From the NCBI GenBank assembly GCA_963763485.1, contig CAVXOW010000005.1, forward strand, positions 1,116,001 to 1,180,000: DNA of 64,000 nucleotides. Reading direction: 5' to 3'. Under the pieces are notes generated by a model. The model saw only the letters and a program-made list of their open reading frames with translations. It ran no database searches and had not been told where the DNA came from. Positions 41,374 to 50,077 of this stretch are shown here, in pieces. The translations under genes were made by a program, and so were the position numbers. Each line of letters begins with the position of its first letter. Position 1 is the stretch's first letter. Source of the stretch: CAWCKS01 sp963763485 (GTDB lineage: Bacteria > Pseudomonadota > Alphaproteobacteria > Rhizobiales > Xanthobacteraceae).

Positions 41374-42350
41374 CCGTGCTCAACCTGGTGCAGGCGATCA
41401 ATTCGGCGCTCAGACGCGCGATGACCGAGGATAGTCGTGTCCTGATCCTCGGTGAGGACGTCGGGATTGACGGTGGTGTGTTCCGGGCAACTGAAGGATT
41501 GTTCGAGAAGTTCGGAGCGCAGCGGGTACTCGACACGCCGTTGGCGGAGGCCGCTATCGCCGGAATGTCGATTGGGCTCGCCGCGCAAGGTTTCCGCCCG
41601 ATCGCGGAGATCCAGTTCAGCGGCTTTGCCTATGCATGCATCGACCAGTTGATCAATCATGCGTCGCGGCTGCGCTCGCGCACCCGCGGCCGCCTGACCT
41701 GCCCAATGGTGCTGCGAACGCCTGCGGGCGGCGGTATTCGAGCCGTGGAGCATCACTCCGAGAGTCCCGAGGCGATGCTTGCACATATTCCGGGCCTTAA
41801 GGTGGTGACACCATCTTCGCCGGCGCAGGCGTACGGGCTGTTGTTGTCGGCGATCCGTGATCCCGATCCCGTCGTGTTTCTGGAACCGACGCAACTTTAT
41901 CGTGCGGCGCGCGGCGAGGTTGTCGATGACGGGAAGGGGTTTGAGCTCGGTCGATGTGTCATCTCGCGGTCGGGACGTGATGCGACGATTGTGGTCTGGG
42001 GTGCAATGGTAAGGGAGGCGCTGGAGGCCGCAAGTCAACTCGCGAATGAGGGCATTGAGGTTGAGGTCGTCGACGTGATCACGTTGAAGCCGCTCGACAC
42101 CAAGGAGATCTTGAACTCCGTGAACCGTACCGGTCGGCTCGTCATTGTTCATGAGGCGCCAATGACCTGCGGTTACGGCGCCGAAATTGCCGCTCGAGTC
42201 TCAGCTCACGCCATGACGAGCCTGCTGGCACCGATCGAGCGTGTGACCGGCTTCGATACGATGATGCCGTATCTGCGCACGGAGGCGGCCTATATGCCGG
42301 ATGCCGCCGCGATCGTCGGTGCCGTGCGCCGCGCCATGGAGTATCGATGA
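41370..42350 (+). CDS. 2-oxoacid dehydrogenase E1 beta (second set)
   Basis: 326 residues; overlaps E1-alpha by four bases (ATGA). Has VLILGEDVGIDGGVFRATEGL, RVLDTPLAEAAIAGMSIGLA and HHSESPEAMLAHIPGLKVV, then the C-terminal RVTGFDTMMPYLRTEAAYMP. The pattern is closer to branched-chain 2-oxoacid/pyruvate E1-beta of the BkdB type than to the first set at 18761. Works with E1-alpha and the E2 that follows. Confidence 0.92.
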   Translation: MTVLNLVQAINSALRRAMTEDSRVLILGEDVGIDGGVFRATEGLFEKFGAQRVLDTPLAEAAIAGMSIGLAAQGFRPIAEIQFSGFAYACIDQLINHASRLRSRTRGRLTCPMVLRTPAGGGIRAVEHHSESPEAMLAHIPGLKVVTPSSPAQAYGLLLSAIRDPDPVVFLEPTQLYRAARGEVVDDGKGFELGRCVISRSGRDATIVVWGAMVREALEAASQLANEGIEVEVVDVITLKPLDTKEILNSVNRTGRLVIVHEAPMTCGYGAEIAARVSAHAMTSLLAPIERVTGFDTMMPYLRTEAAYMPDAAAIVGAVRRAMEYR

Positions 42351-43474
42351 GCATCTTTGCACTGCCTGATCTCGGCGAGGGGTTGCAGGAAGCCGAAATC
42401 GTGAGCTGGCACGTCGCCGAAGGCGATCACGTAGTGGTCGATCAACCGCTGCTAGCAGTTGAGACAGAAAAAGCCGTTGTCGAAATCCCGTCGCCCTGGG
42501 CGGGTCACATTGCGAAGCTGCTGGCTCAGGTCGGTCAACGTATTCAGGTCGGAACGCCAGTCGTAGAGTTCGAGGAAGGACCGCATCCGGAAAGCGGCAC
42601 TGTGGTAGGGCAGTTGTCGAATGAGCCTCCCGCTGGTGCGGCACAACGGGTGGCCAAGCCCACGGCCATCCCAAAGCCCGCACCACTAGCGTCGAGTGGC
42701 CACATCCGCGCCAGTCCAGCCGTGCGGTCGCGCGCTCGCGAGTTGGGAGTCGACCTGTCCACGATCGTGCCAAGTGGCACGGATCGCACAATCACGCTCG
42801 CGGATGTTCAAGCGGCAGCGCGCGCTGCCGGCGCGGCCCCACAGGCCAATACCTTGCGCGGCGCGCGTCGCAGCATGGCGCTGAACATGGCAAGGGCTTG
42901 GCGCGAAGTCGCTCACGCAACCCTGCACGACGTTGCGGATATCGAGGCCTGGCTGCCGAGCGAGGACGTGACGTGTCGTCTGGTGCGGGCGGTGATCGCC
43001 GGGTGCACAGCCGAACCTGCGCTCAACGCCAGTTTTGACGGCGAAGCACTTTCGCTTCACCAAAATTCGACGATTGATCTTGGAATCGCCATCGACAGCG
43101 CCGAAGGCCTGTTCGTGCCCGTGCTGCGCGCCGCAGAGCGTGGAACACCGCAAGAATGGCGACGACAGATCGACCTGCTCAAGCGTGGTGTGATGGAACG
43201 CAGCCTGCTACCGGAGGAACTGCGAGGCCCGACGATTTCGCTATCGAATTTCGGGATGATCGCAGGCCGTCAGGCCACGCTCATCGTTGTGCCGCCGCAA
43301 GTCGCGATCGCCGGCGTAGGTCGGATATCCCAGCAGCCGGCAAAGTCGGAGCAAGGGATAGAAATGCGCCGCGTCATTCCTCTCTCGCTGACGTTCGACC
43401 ATCGTGCGATTACCGGCGGTACGGCGGCACGATTCCTGAAGGCGGCAATCAGAGACCTCGAAAAAGCAACCTGA
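42347..43474 (+). CDS. 2-oxoacid dehydrogenase E2 (second set)
   Basis: 375 residues; overlaps E1-beta. One lipoyl domain with Lys in ETEKAVVEIPSP (about residue 42), a peripheral-subunit-binding segment (ASPAVRSRARELGVDLSTI), and a catalytic domain with FDHRAITGGTAARFL. The last motif keeps His-Arg but has Gly where many E2s have Asp-Gly; this variant is frequent in one E2 subfamily. No E3 gene follows. Confidence 0.9.
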   Translation: MSIFALPDLGEGLQEAEIVSWHVAEGDHVVVDQPLLAVETEKAVVEIPSPWAGHIAKLLAQVGQRIQVGTPVVEFEEGPHPESGTVVGQLSNEPPAGAAQRVAKPTAIPKPAPLASSGHIRASPAVRSRARELGVDLSTIVPSGTDRTITLADVQAAARAAGAAPQANTLRGARRSMALNMARAWREVAHATLHDVADIEAWLPSEDVTCRLVRAVIAGCTAEPALNASFDGEALSLHQNSTIDLGIAIDSAEGLFVPVLRAAERGTPQEWRRQIDLLKRGVMERSLLPEELRGPTISLSNFGMIAGRQATLIVVPPQVAIAGVGRISQQPAKSEQGIEMRRVIPLSLTFDHRAITGGTAARFLKAAIRDLEKAT

Positions 43475-43486
43475 GTGGAGGGCGCG

Positions 43487-44593
43487 GTGGAAGATGTGTT
43501 CCAGCTGACCGACAATTTTGGTCCGAGCCGGGTTCTCTACCTCCACGGCCGGAGCGTCGGACTTAAGGCCGTCGTGGTCGTCGATAACACGGCCTGTGGC
43601 CCGGCGATTGGCGGCGTACGCATGGCGCCGGATGTCTCGGTCGACGAATGCGCTCGTCTCGCGCGCGCCATGACTTGGAAGAATGCCGCTGCTGGCCTGC
43701 CGCACGGAGGCGGCAAGTCGGTCATATTCGGAGATCCGCATATGGCAGCAAACGAGAAGGAGCAGGTCATTCGCGCCTTCGCGAGGTCGATTGGCGACAT
43801 TGCCGACTACATTCCTGGGCCCGACATGGGCACCGATGAACGATGCATGGCGTGGATCAAGGACGAGACCGGCCGCGCGGTCGGCTTGCCACGCGTTGTC
43901 GGCGGGATTCCGCTCGATGAGATCGGCGCCACTGGTTTCGGGCTTGCTGCATCGGTCGACGTTGCGCGCGAGTTCGTCGGCCTCGAGCTAAAGGGTGCGC
44001 GCGTCGCTGTACAGGGCTTTGGCGCAGTCGGAATCCACGCGGCGCGCTTTCTGGCTGAGAAAGGCTGCGTTCTCGTCGCAGCAAGCGACTCGAGGGGGGC
44101 GCTGACTGATGCATCCGGATTGGATATCGGCAATTTGATCGCGCTCAAGCGAGCAGGTCGAGCGCTGCACGACTACGACAGGGGCTCGAAGCTCGCGGCC
44201 GACAGCATCATCGACGTCGATTGCGATATCTGGATACCCGCTGCGCGGCCGGACGTGCTGCGGGCCGATAACGTAGCGCGTCTGCGCGCGCGATTGGTGC
44301 CGCAAGGTGCAAACATTCCCTGCACCCCAGAGGCAGAGCAGGTATTACATGAAAGGGGCGTGTTGGTCGTGCCGGACTTCATCGCAAACGCGGGAGGCGT
44401 GATCTGCGCCTCGATCGAATATCGCGGCGGTACGGAGCGGGCAGCGCTCGACTATATCGACGAACGTATCAGGGCCAATACGCGCGAGGTTCTGCAGCGA
44501 AGCCGGCGCGACAAGGTGACGCCACGAGCGGCAGCTGCCGCGCTTGCCGAAGGGCGAGTACGTGCCGCGATGCAAATGCGTCGCTGGCACTAA
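43487..44593 (+). CDS. Leu/Phe/Val-type amino-acid dehydrogenase
   Basis: About 368 residues from a GTG at 43487 that has GGAGG five bases upstream; a GTG at 43475 is possible. Catalytic Lys motif LPHGGGKSVIFGDP, GPDMGTDERCMAW, and a Rossmann segment VAVQGFGAVGIHAARFLAEKG. Deaminates leucine, valine or phenylalanine to the 2-oxoacid with NAD+. It sits directly after the second E1/E2 set, so the oxoacid it makes is a natural candidate substrate for that complex (inference). Confidence 0.9.
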   Translation: MEDVFQLTDNFGPSRVLYLHGRSVGLKAVVVVDNTACGPAIGGVRMAPDVSVDECARLARAMTWKNAAAGLPHGGGKSVIFGDPHMAANEKEQVIRAFARSIGDIADYIPGPDMGTDERCMAWIKDETGRAVGLPRVVGGIPLDEIGATGFGLAASVDVAREFVGLELKGARVAVQGFGAVGIHAARFLAEKGCVLVAASDSRGALTDASGLDIGNLIALKRAGRALHDYDRGSKLAADSIIDVDCDIWIPAARPDVLRADNVARLRARLVPQGANIPCTPEAEQVLHERGVLVVPDFIANAGGVICASIEYRGGTERAALDYIDERIRANTREVLQRSRRDKVTPRAAAAALAEGRVRAAMQMRRWH

Positions 44594-44649
44594 CCTATCC
44601 TCTCGAAGAACCGCGGATGTCGATACAGCCGCTCCAGGTCAAGCAGCGA

Positions 44650-45552
44650 TCACGCGGCGGAGACACTGGTCCCGGCCTCGCCACGAATGACCGCCTCGGC
44701 CTGTTCAATAGCTCCAATGGCCGAGCGGCGCCCCGTGCGTTCCACGAAGCGGCACGCCGCCTCGACTTTTGGTCCCATCGAACCGGGATCGAATTTAAGA
44801 GCGCGCAACTCTGCGTAAGTTGTTGATCTGATTGGATGTCCAGTGGACGTCGGCCAGCGAGTCCAGACCGCGGAGACGTCCGTCAGAAGGATCAACATCT
44901 CCGCGCCGGTCGCTTCGGCAAGTAACGCCGCCGACAGATCCTTGTCGATGACCGCCTCAACGCCACGCCATCCCTCAGGCGTTGCCGCAACGGGAATGCC
45001 CCCACCTCCGGCGCAAATGACAAGAACTCCGGCGTCTGCGAGCAGCTTGATGGCATTTATCTCGCGGATACGCTGTGGAATCGGTGACGAGACCGCTCGG
45101 CGAACACCGCCGTTATCGGCCACAAGGCTCCAACCGGTTTTTGCGACAATGCTGGCCGCCTCGGCCTGGCCATAGATCGGGCCGATCGGCTTGGTTGGCT
45201 TTGAAAATGCGGGGTCGGCAAGGTCGACTTCGACCTGGGTCAGCAACGTTGCGATTTCGCGGCCTGGCAACTCGTTCGCAAATGCTTGCTCGACCAGATA
45301 GCCGATCATGCCTTCGCTCTCCGCGCTGAGGACATCAAATGGATATGGCTTCACCCCACGATAGCTCGCAGCTTGCAGTGCCAACAGGCCGACCTGCGGT
45401 CCGTTACCGTGTGTCACGATGACTTGATGATTTCGCGCTATTGGCGCAACCGCCTTTGCAGCGCGGAGCACGTTGCTTCGCTGCAGCTCCGCATCCATCG
45501 GTTGGCCGCGCCGTAGCAGCGCGTTACCACCCAGAGCGATGACGATGCGCAT
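44650..45552 (-). CDS. arcC: Carbamate kinase
   Basis: 300 residues. Starts MRIVIALGGNALLRRGQP, then VTHGNGPQVGLLALQA, ICAGGGGIPVA and VIDKDLSAALLA: all carbamate kinase motifs. Can make ATP from carbamoyl phosphate and ADP in fermentation of arginine or related compounds. No arginine deiminase or ornithine carbamoyltransferase is in the window. Its start overlaps the stop of the upstream cPGS-like gene (TGATG), so both are made together. Confidence 0.92.
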   Translation of the reverse strand: MRIVIALGGNALLRRGQPMDAELQRSNVLRAAKAVAPIARNHQVIVTHGNGPQVGLLALQAASYRGVKPYPFDVLSAESEGMIGYLVEQAFANELPGREIATLLTQVEVDLADPAFSKPTKPIGPIYGQAEAASIVAKTGWSLVADNGGVRRAVSSPIPQRIREINAIKLLADAGVLVICAGGGGIPVAATPEGWRGVEAVIDKDLSAALLAEATGAEMLILLTDVSAVWTRWPTSTGHPIRSTTYAELRALKFDPGSMGPKVEAACRFVERTGRRSAIGAIEQAEAVIRGEAGTSVSAA

Positions 45553-46973
45553 CAGCGCGCCTTCTCCGGGTGCACAACCCGGCGCACATATTCGTCGACA
45601 ATGGATGAGAGCGTCGGCTCGCCGATTTCGGCGAATTCGTAGCGCGCCCTGACGACCTTCTTGTTGAGCCGAAGGAGCTTGCCGAGATCGACCGGCGTCG
45701 CGGAGACGACAAGGTCGGCGGCCGCGTCATTGATCGTCGCCTCAAGGGCGGTTAGCTGGATAGGATCGTAGCCAAGGGCAGGAAGCACTCTCCCAATATG
45801 CGGATAACTTTCGAATATTCGCTGGAATACTGGTGCCGCCGAAAGTCTGGGGTCGACAACTTTCGCGCCCGCTGCAGTGGCCGCCACGTACCCTGCACCA
45901 TAGGGCATCCCTCCGTGGGTGATGGTCGGACCATCCTCGACAACGAGTACGCGCTTTCCCGTGACCGCCGCCGGGTCGTCAAGCTGGATCGGAGAGGCGG
46001 CGCGCACAATTGTCGCGCGGGAATTAATTGCGCGAAGTTCCTGCTCGAGGACTTGCACATCGGCGGACGGTGCCGCGTCCGTTTTATTGATCACAAGGAC
46101 ATCCGCCATCCGCGCAACAGCTTCACCGGGATGATGCGTCGTGACTTGATGTGGGCGTAGCGCGTCTGCCACGGTGATGTGGAGGTCAGGACGCACAAAC
46201 GGAAAATCATTGTTGCCGCCATCCCAAACGATAATGTCGGCTTCGCCTTCGGCCTGCCGGAGTATTTTGAGATAGTCAACGCCGGCAAAAACGATGCCAC
46301 CCGCGGCGATGTGTGGTTCGTATTCCTCCCGCTCCTCGATCGTGCAGCGCGCCAGCTTGAGGTCGGAGAGGCTTGCGAAACGCTGCACTTCTTCGGCCGC
46401 GAGGTCGCCATATGGCATCGGATGACGCAAGATCGCTACGCGCAGGCCGCGCTGTCGCAATCGTCGCGACAACCAGCGCGCAATCGCAGATTTTCCGCAA
46501 CCCGTTCGTACCGCGGTGACAGCAATCACCGGTCGGGAGGCCGACAACATCGTGCGTTTCGGGCCAAGCAAAGTGAAGTCGGCGCCGACCGAAAGGGCGC
46601 GAGAGCCGACGTGCATCACGTGCTCGTGCGTGACATCGCTGTAGGCGAAGATGACCTCGTCGACAGAGTGGGCAAGGCAGAACGCCTCGAGTTCTGCCTC
46701 TGCAATTATCGGAATTCCCTCCGGATAAAGCGGGCCGGCAAGCGCCGGTGGATATCGTCGACCAGCGATTCCCGGAATTTGCGCTGCTGTAAACGCGACG
46801 ACATCGGCAGATGAACTGTTGCGATAAACCACGTTGAAATTGTGGAAATCTCGGCCAGCGGCGCCGGCGATGATCACGCGACGTCTGCCGACGTTCGCAG
46901 ATGGGTCAGGCCGGGCGGGCTCCGATGCGGGCTTCGGGCTTAGTGGGCCCATGGCGCGTTCGTTTGAAGACAC
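45552..46973 (-). CDS. Cyclic 2,3-diphosphoglycerate synthetase-like GTPase
   Basis: 473 residues from a GTG at 46973 (ATG at 46952 possible). The N-terminal half resembles nucleotide-binding folds (VIIAGAAGRDFHNFNVVYR). A P-loop VTAVRTGCGKSAIARWL is near residue 155, with DIIVWDGGNNDFPF as the Walker B-like strand and VLVINKTD as a guanine-specificity motif. The overall layout matches archaeal cPGS (COG2403), which cyclises 2,3-diphosphoglycerate. Whether the bacterial protein makes that compound is unknown. Paired with carbamate kinase. Confidence 0.8.
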   Translation of the reverse strand: MSSNERAMGPLSPKPASEPARPDPSANVGRRRVIIAGAAGRDFHNFNVVYRNSSSADVVAFTAAQIPGIAGRRYPPALAGPLYPEGIPIIAEAELEAFCLAHSVDEVIFAYSDVTHEHVMHVGSRALSVGADFTLLGPKRTMLSASRPVIAVTAVRTGCGKSAIARWLSRRLRQRGLRVAILRHPMPYGDLAAEEVQRFASLSDLKLARCTIEEREEYEPHIAAGGIVFAGVDYLKILRQAEGEADIIVWDGGNNDFPFVRPDLHITVADALRPHQVTTHHPGEAVARMADVLVINKTDAAPSADVQVLEQELRAINSRATIVRAASPIQLDDPAAVTGKRVLVVEDGPTITHGGMPYGAGYVAATAAGAKVVDPRLSAAPVFQRIFESYPHIGRVLPALGYDPIQLTALEATINDAAADLVVSATPVDLGKLLRLNKKVVRARYEFAEIGEPTLSSIVDEYVRRVVHPEKAR

Positions 46974-47927
46974 GGCGTGCTAGCAATGTTGGTTTTGCCG
47001 GGTCTTTTCGGCACGTAGGGCGAAGCTCTCGAATTCCACAGCGAACCCTGGCGAGATGCACTCATGTAGAGTCTCTGTGAAATATTTGAGCCTTCTTGCG
47101 AGTTTGCCGCGCGCGTCTCCGCCAATAGGCTGCGGTCTGAGCCCGGTGTGCTCCGATTGTACCAATGTTGTTGGTAATCACGGTCGCTCTCCTCTCACTA
47201 GTTGTTAAAGGCTAGCTTCAGCAGGAAGAGCCGCGTTGCGTCAGATCAACCGGCTAATCAGGAACGCCAAAAGCCGGCAAGCAGAAGACCTGACCGGGCC
47301 GAGAATTGGGGATTTTTGGGGAACGGTTCTCGGCGGCTAACGAATGATAGCAATATCGACAATCCGACCTGGCCTGATTCCGGGTAGTCTTGGCCTGATT
47401 CCGGGTAGTAAAGGCTTGGTAGTGCTTGGCTGTTCGTCGGCGGGTCGTGACGCAGTACGTGCGTATCGGAGGATCGAGTGATAGTCGATCTACCGTCGCT
47501 AGCTGCCGCACGCTAAAAGTTAGATCCGCACCGCTTTGGAATCGGTCCGCAACGGTCTCGGAGCCATTTTATTCTGACTGGGCAACTAACCTACTGATAC
47601 TCTTGGGGGTAGACCTGACGAGTTGGTCAGAATATCCATTGAAATTACTGAGGATCCGCGCTGATTTTGATTCCAACGGACGGCAACCGATTACGAACAA
47701 AATCGACATCCCTAATGATTTCGGGCGTCTGGCACAAACGCGTCCGGCTCTGGATGGCGCCCAGCATGAAACGTTTGCTAGGGGTTCGCGACCTTGAAAG
47801 AAATTTAGTCATCAATTTGCGGGCAATTTAGCAATATCGCCCTGTCCACGAGACGTTGATTAATCGGCATCTTCTGCAAGCGCGCCTTCCAAGTGGAAGT
47901 AAAGCCGCGAACTCTACCTTGAAGGAC
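46974..47927. other. Long poorly coding stretch at the edge of the mobile region
   Basis: Close to 950 bases, visibly less GC-rich than its surroundings. It contains a 19-bp direct repeat (47370 and 47391) and one imperfect FixK-like site (TTGC-N6-TCAA, 47236-47249). Open frames of 60-120 codons occur (such as 47426-47797) but none has a good start or a recognisable domain. Probably decayed or boundary DNA. Confidence 0.4.
47370..47409. repeat. 19-bp direct repeat, 21-bp period
   Basis: TGGCCTGATTCCGGGTAGT occurs at 47370-47388 and again at 47391-47409. Two adjacent copies in non-coding DNA near the integrase; could be an integrase arm site or a small duplication. Confidence 0.6.
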
Positions 47928-48500
47928 ATGCTCTGGATGAATGAAGGCCCATTCGTCATTCGCGTCAATTGTGGCGGCCAGTTTTTGCTAAATCCGGGAA
48001 GTGGGCGCGACCTGAAAGTATCTTTGGGGGCACTGGTCGCGATCGACGCTGCGCATGCGATGATCGATGCCGGAATTCCAGTCAGAGTAATTGGTCCTTA
48101 CACCAGCCTCTTTGCATTGAGGGCATTAGAACTTCTTCAACTCGCCAACGCCTTCAATATCGAACCGTCTGCGCTGTCTCGCGATGATTTCGCTAGAGCA
48201 CCTCCAGATTTTCGTCGGAACGAGTGGCTCCTTTGTTTTCCGGTGGCGGAGCGGGAGGGCGAGTGGCGTGCGTTCATCTTCTATGATGGAGTTCCCTTCG
48301 ATCCGTGGATCTGGCCTGTCGCATTTGCGGTCTTACAAGTGGACCAGATTATTCTTCAGACATTTCGACGATTGCGGGCGGCATTGCGAGGTGAGCGGCG
48401 CGAGCCGCATGCTTCGATGAAGGCACTTGGTAAACGTCAATACGGCGGATTTCCCGAGTTTGCAGAAAACGTTCCGGGCGTGCGGAGTGACCGCAAATGA
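47928..48500 (+). CDS. Hypothetical protein of the mobile region
   Basis: About 190 residues from the ATG at 47928; a TTG start at 47856 and an ATG at 47937 are also possible. Contains FVIRVNCGGQFLLNPGSG and an alanine/leucine-rich helix (LVAIDAAHAMIDAGIPVRVIG), followed by a basic C-terminus. Overlaps the next gene by four bases (ATGA), so it is likely part of the integrase operon. No family recognised. Confidence 0.5.
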   Translation: MLWMNEGPFVIRVNCGGQFLLNPGSGRDLKVSLGALVAIDAAHAMIDAGIPVRVIGPYTSLFALRALELLQLANAFNIEPSALSRDDFARAPPDFRRNEWLLCFPVAEREGEWRAFIFYDGVPFDPWIWPVAFAVLQVDQIILQTFRRLRAALRGERREPHASMKALGKRQYGGFPEFAENVPGVRSDRK

Positions 48501-48925
48501 GCTCAACTTGCTCGGTCGATCCAGATACGCCGCTACGGCTCGACGAAGCCGCATCCCTTGCTTTGCCCAACGGCGGCATGACCGCTAGCGGTTTACGCCG
48601 CGAACGCGATCACGGCCGGCTCGTAACAGAGATGATTGCCGGTAAGGAATTCACCACATTGCGCGATATCGCAGAAATGAGGAAGCTATGCCGCGTCATT
48701 CCAAAGGACCACGACTCTGGTGGCAAAAGCCTCGTCGAAACAGCGCTGGAAAAATTGTCGAGCAGGGGGTCTGGTGTATCCTCGACTCTGGCAGCAAGCG
48801 ATCCACAGGAGCAGGCAAGGGTCAAACTGCAAAAGCTGAAGCAGCCCTCCGCGACTATCTCAACGCCAAATCGACACCGCGCACGCGCGACCGTGATCCC
48901 TCTGAAGTCAAGATCGCAACCATAA
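48497..48925 (+). CDS. Excisionase-like DNA-binding protein
   Basis: 142 residues. The first 75 residues (LRLDEAASLALPNGGMTASGLRRERDHGRL, then ITT-like entry of KEFTTLRDIAEMRKLCRV) have the pattern of small proteins encoded just ahead of integrases in rhizobia, resembling a MerR/Xis-type helix-turn-helix. It overlaps the integrase gene in another frame by about 240 bases; the distal part of its frame is probably constrained by the integrase. Likely controls recombination direction. Confidence 0.55.
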   Translation: MSSTCSVDPDTPLRLDEAASLALPNGGMTASGLRRERDHGRLVTEMIAGKEFTTLRDIAEMRKLCRVIPKDHDSGGKSLVETALEKLSSRGSGVSSTLAASDPQEQARVKLQKLKQPSATISTPNRHRARATVIPLKSRSQP

Positions 48926-49872
48926 TCGCTATTTATGCTGAGGACATCGCTCACAGCCACGCGCGGCCGAATGAAACCGCGTCCCGCCTTAATCGCGTGC
49001 TGGACTATTTCGATGGCAAGACGCTTGACTATTTGAATAAAGGAACTTGCGCCGCATATGTACAGTCGCGTGGACATCTTGCGGCAGCGCGACGCGAACT
49101 CGAGGATCTGCGCGCGGCGATACGCCATCATTGGGAAATTGGTGGTTGCACGTCATTAACCCCGGTGGTGTTGCCCGCTAAGGGTGAAGCGCGCGAATCC
49201 TGGCTAACGAGACCGGAGGCGGCTAAGTTACTTCTAGTAGCGTGGCGCCGACGCCAGCAGTTTAAGCGGTACGGTACTGAGCGCGAGATCGCAAAGCATG
49301 TGGCACGCTTCATCTTGGTCGGGCTTTACACGGGTACCCGTGCAGGAGCTATTTGCGGTGCCGCCATGGCGCCTGAACCCGGTCGCGGTTGGATAGATAC
49401 CGAGAACGGCATCTTCTACCGGAAGCGTTTGGGCAAGGCGGTGACAAAGAAACGGCAGCCGACCGTGCGAATTCCGCCACGTCTACTAGCCCACATTCGG
49501 CGCTGGAAACGTCTTCGCGTTTCTCGCATCGCATTGGTCGAGTGGAACGGAAGGCCCATTCAACGCCTCAACAAAGCATTCCGTGGTGTTGTGAAAGCCG
49601 CTGGCCTTCCAGGTGAAATATCGCCGCATGTTTTGCAACACACCGCGATCACATGGCAGGCCCAACTCGGGGTGCCGCCGCATGAGATCTGCGGCTTCTT
49701 CGGAATTACGATGGAAATGTTCGAGCGAGTATATGGACACCATCATCCTGACTACCAGTCGAACGCCGTTAACGCGTTCAATCGCTCGAAAAGGTCCCCG
49801 AATGATACCGAACAATTCAAAGCAACCGACCGTGAACAAACCCAAGCTAAGGTGATCAAAATTGTTCGCTAA
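48688..49872 (+). CDS. Tyrosine recombinase / integrase with altered active-site motif
   Basis: 394 residues with AGGAAG before the ATG. A SAM-like N-terminal DNA-binding part is followed by the catalytic domain: first Arg in LYTGTRAGAI (about residue 215), second box HVLQHTAITW near 315, nucleophile Tyr in MFERVYGHHHPDY near 350. In the second box the usual Arg (HxLRHT) is Gln, a possible loss of activity. The gene ends 22 bases before a tRNA-Pro 3' fragment, the usual geometry for integration into that tRNA. Confidence 0.88.
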   Translation: MPRHSKGPRLWWQKPRRNSAGKIVEQGVWCILDSGSKRSTGAGKGQTAKAEAALRDYLNAKSTPRTRDRDPSEVKIATIIAIYAEDIAHSHARPNETASRLNRVLDYFDGKTLDYLNKGTCAAYVQSRGHLAAARRELEDLRAAIRHHWEIGGCTSLTPVVLPAKGEARESWLTRPEAAKLLLVAWRRRQQFKRYGTEREIAKHVARFILVGLYTGTRAGAICGAAMAPEPGRGWIDTENGIFYRKRLGKAVTKKRQPTVRIPPRLLAHIRRWKRLRVSRIALVEWNGRPIQRLNKAFRGVVKAAGLPGEISPHVLQHTAITWQAQLGVPPHEICGFFGITMEMFERVYGHHHPDYQSNAVNAFNRSKRSPNDTEQFKATDREQTQAKVIKIVR

Positions 49873-49894
49873 AACAACTGCATCGAGAACGCTC

Positions 49895-49944
49895 CCTCGT
49901 TCGGGACGAGGGGGTCGCAGGTTCAAATCCTGCCACTCCGACCA
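49895..49944 (+). other. 3' half of tRNA-Pro(CGG), putative attachment site
   Basis: Anticodon stem CCTCG/CGAGG with loop TTCGGGA (anticodon CGG), variable loop, T arm GCAGG-TTCAAAT-CCTGC, acceptor strand CACTCCG, then A and CCA. No D arm or 5' acceptor strand precedes it, so it is not a working tRNA gene. Such 3' fragments mark the far end of elements integrated into a tRNA; the intact gene should lie on the other side of the element, to the left. Confidence 0.8.
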
Positions 49945-50077
49945 ATCATTTCAATCACTTAGAGCTTCGTTTGGCTGCGCGCCGCGCGTGCTATCAACGA
50001 AATTGTCAATAATTGGGTACCCTTTCTGTACCCGATCGCTTTCGCAAGCGTTCGAGCTCGGTCGAGCGGCGTATTGA

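Noticed and set aside
47236..47249. TTGCGTCAGATCAA as a seventeenth FixK box
   Set aside because: Fits only the loose consensus (TTGC left half) and lies far from the nearest gene start in either direction.
47426..47797. Plus-strand ORF of 123 codons in the mobile boundary
   Set aside because: No recognisable domain or ribosome site; the surrounding DNA looks decayed.
49895..49944. Functional tRNA-Pro gene
   Set aside because: The 5' acceptor strand and D arm are missing, so it cannot fold into a complete tRNA.
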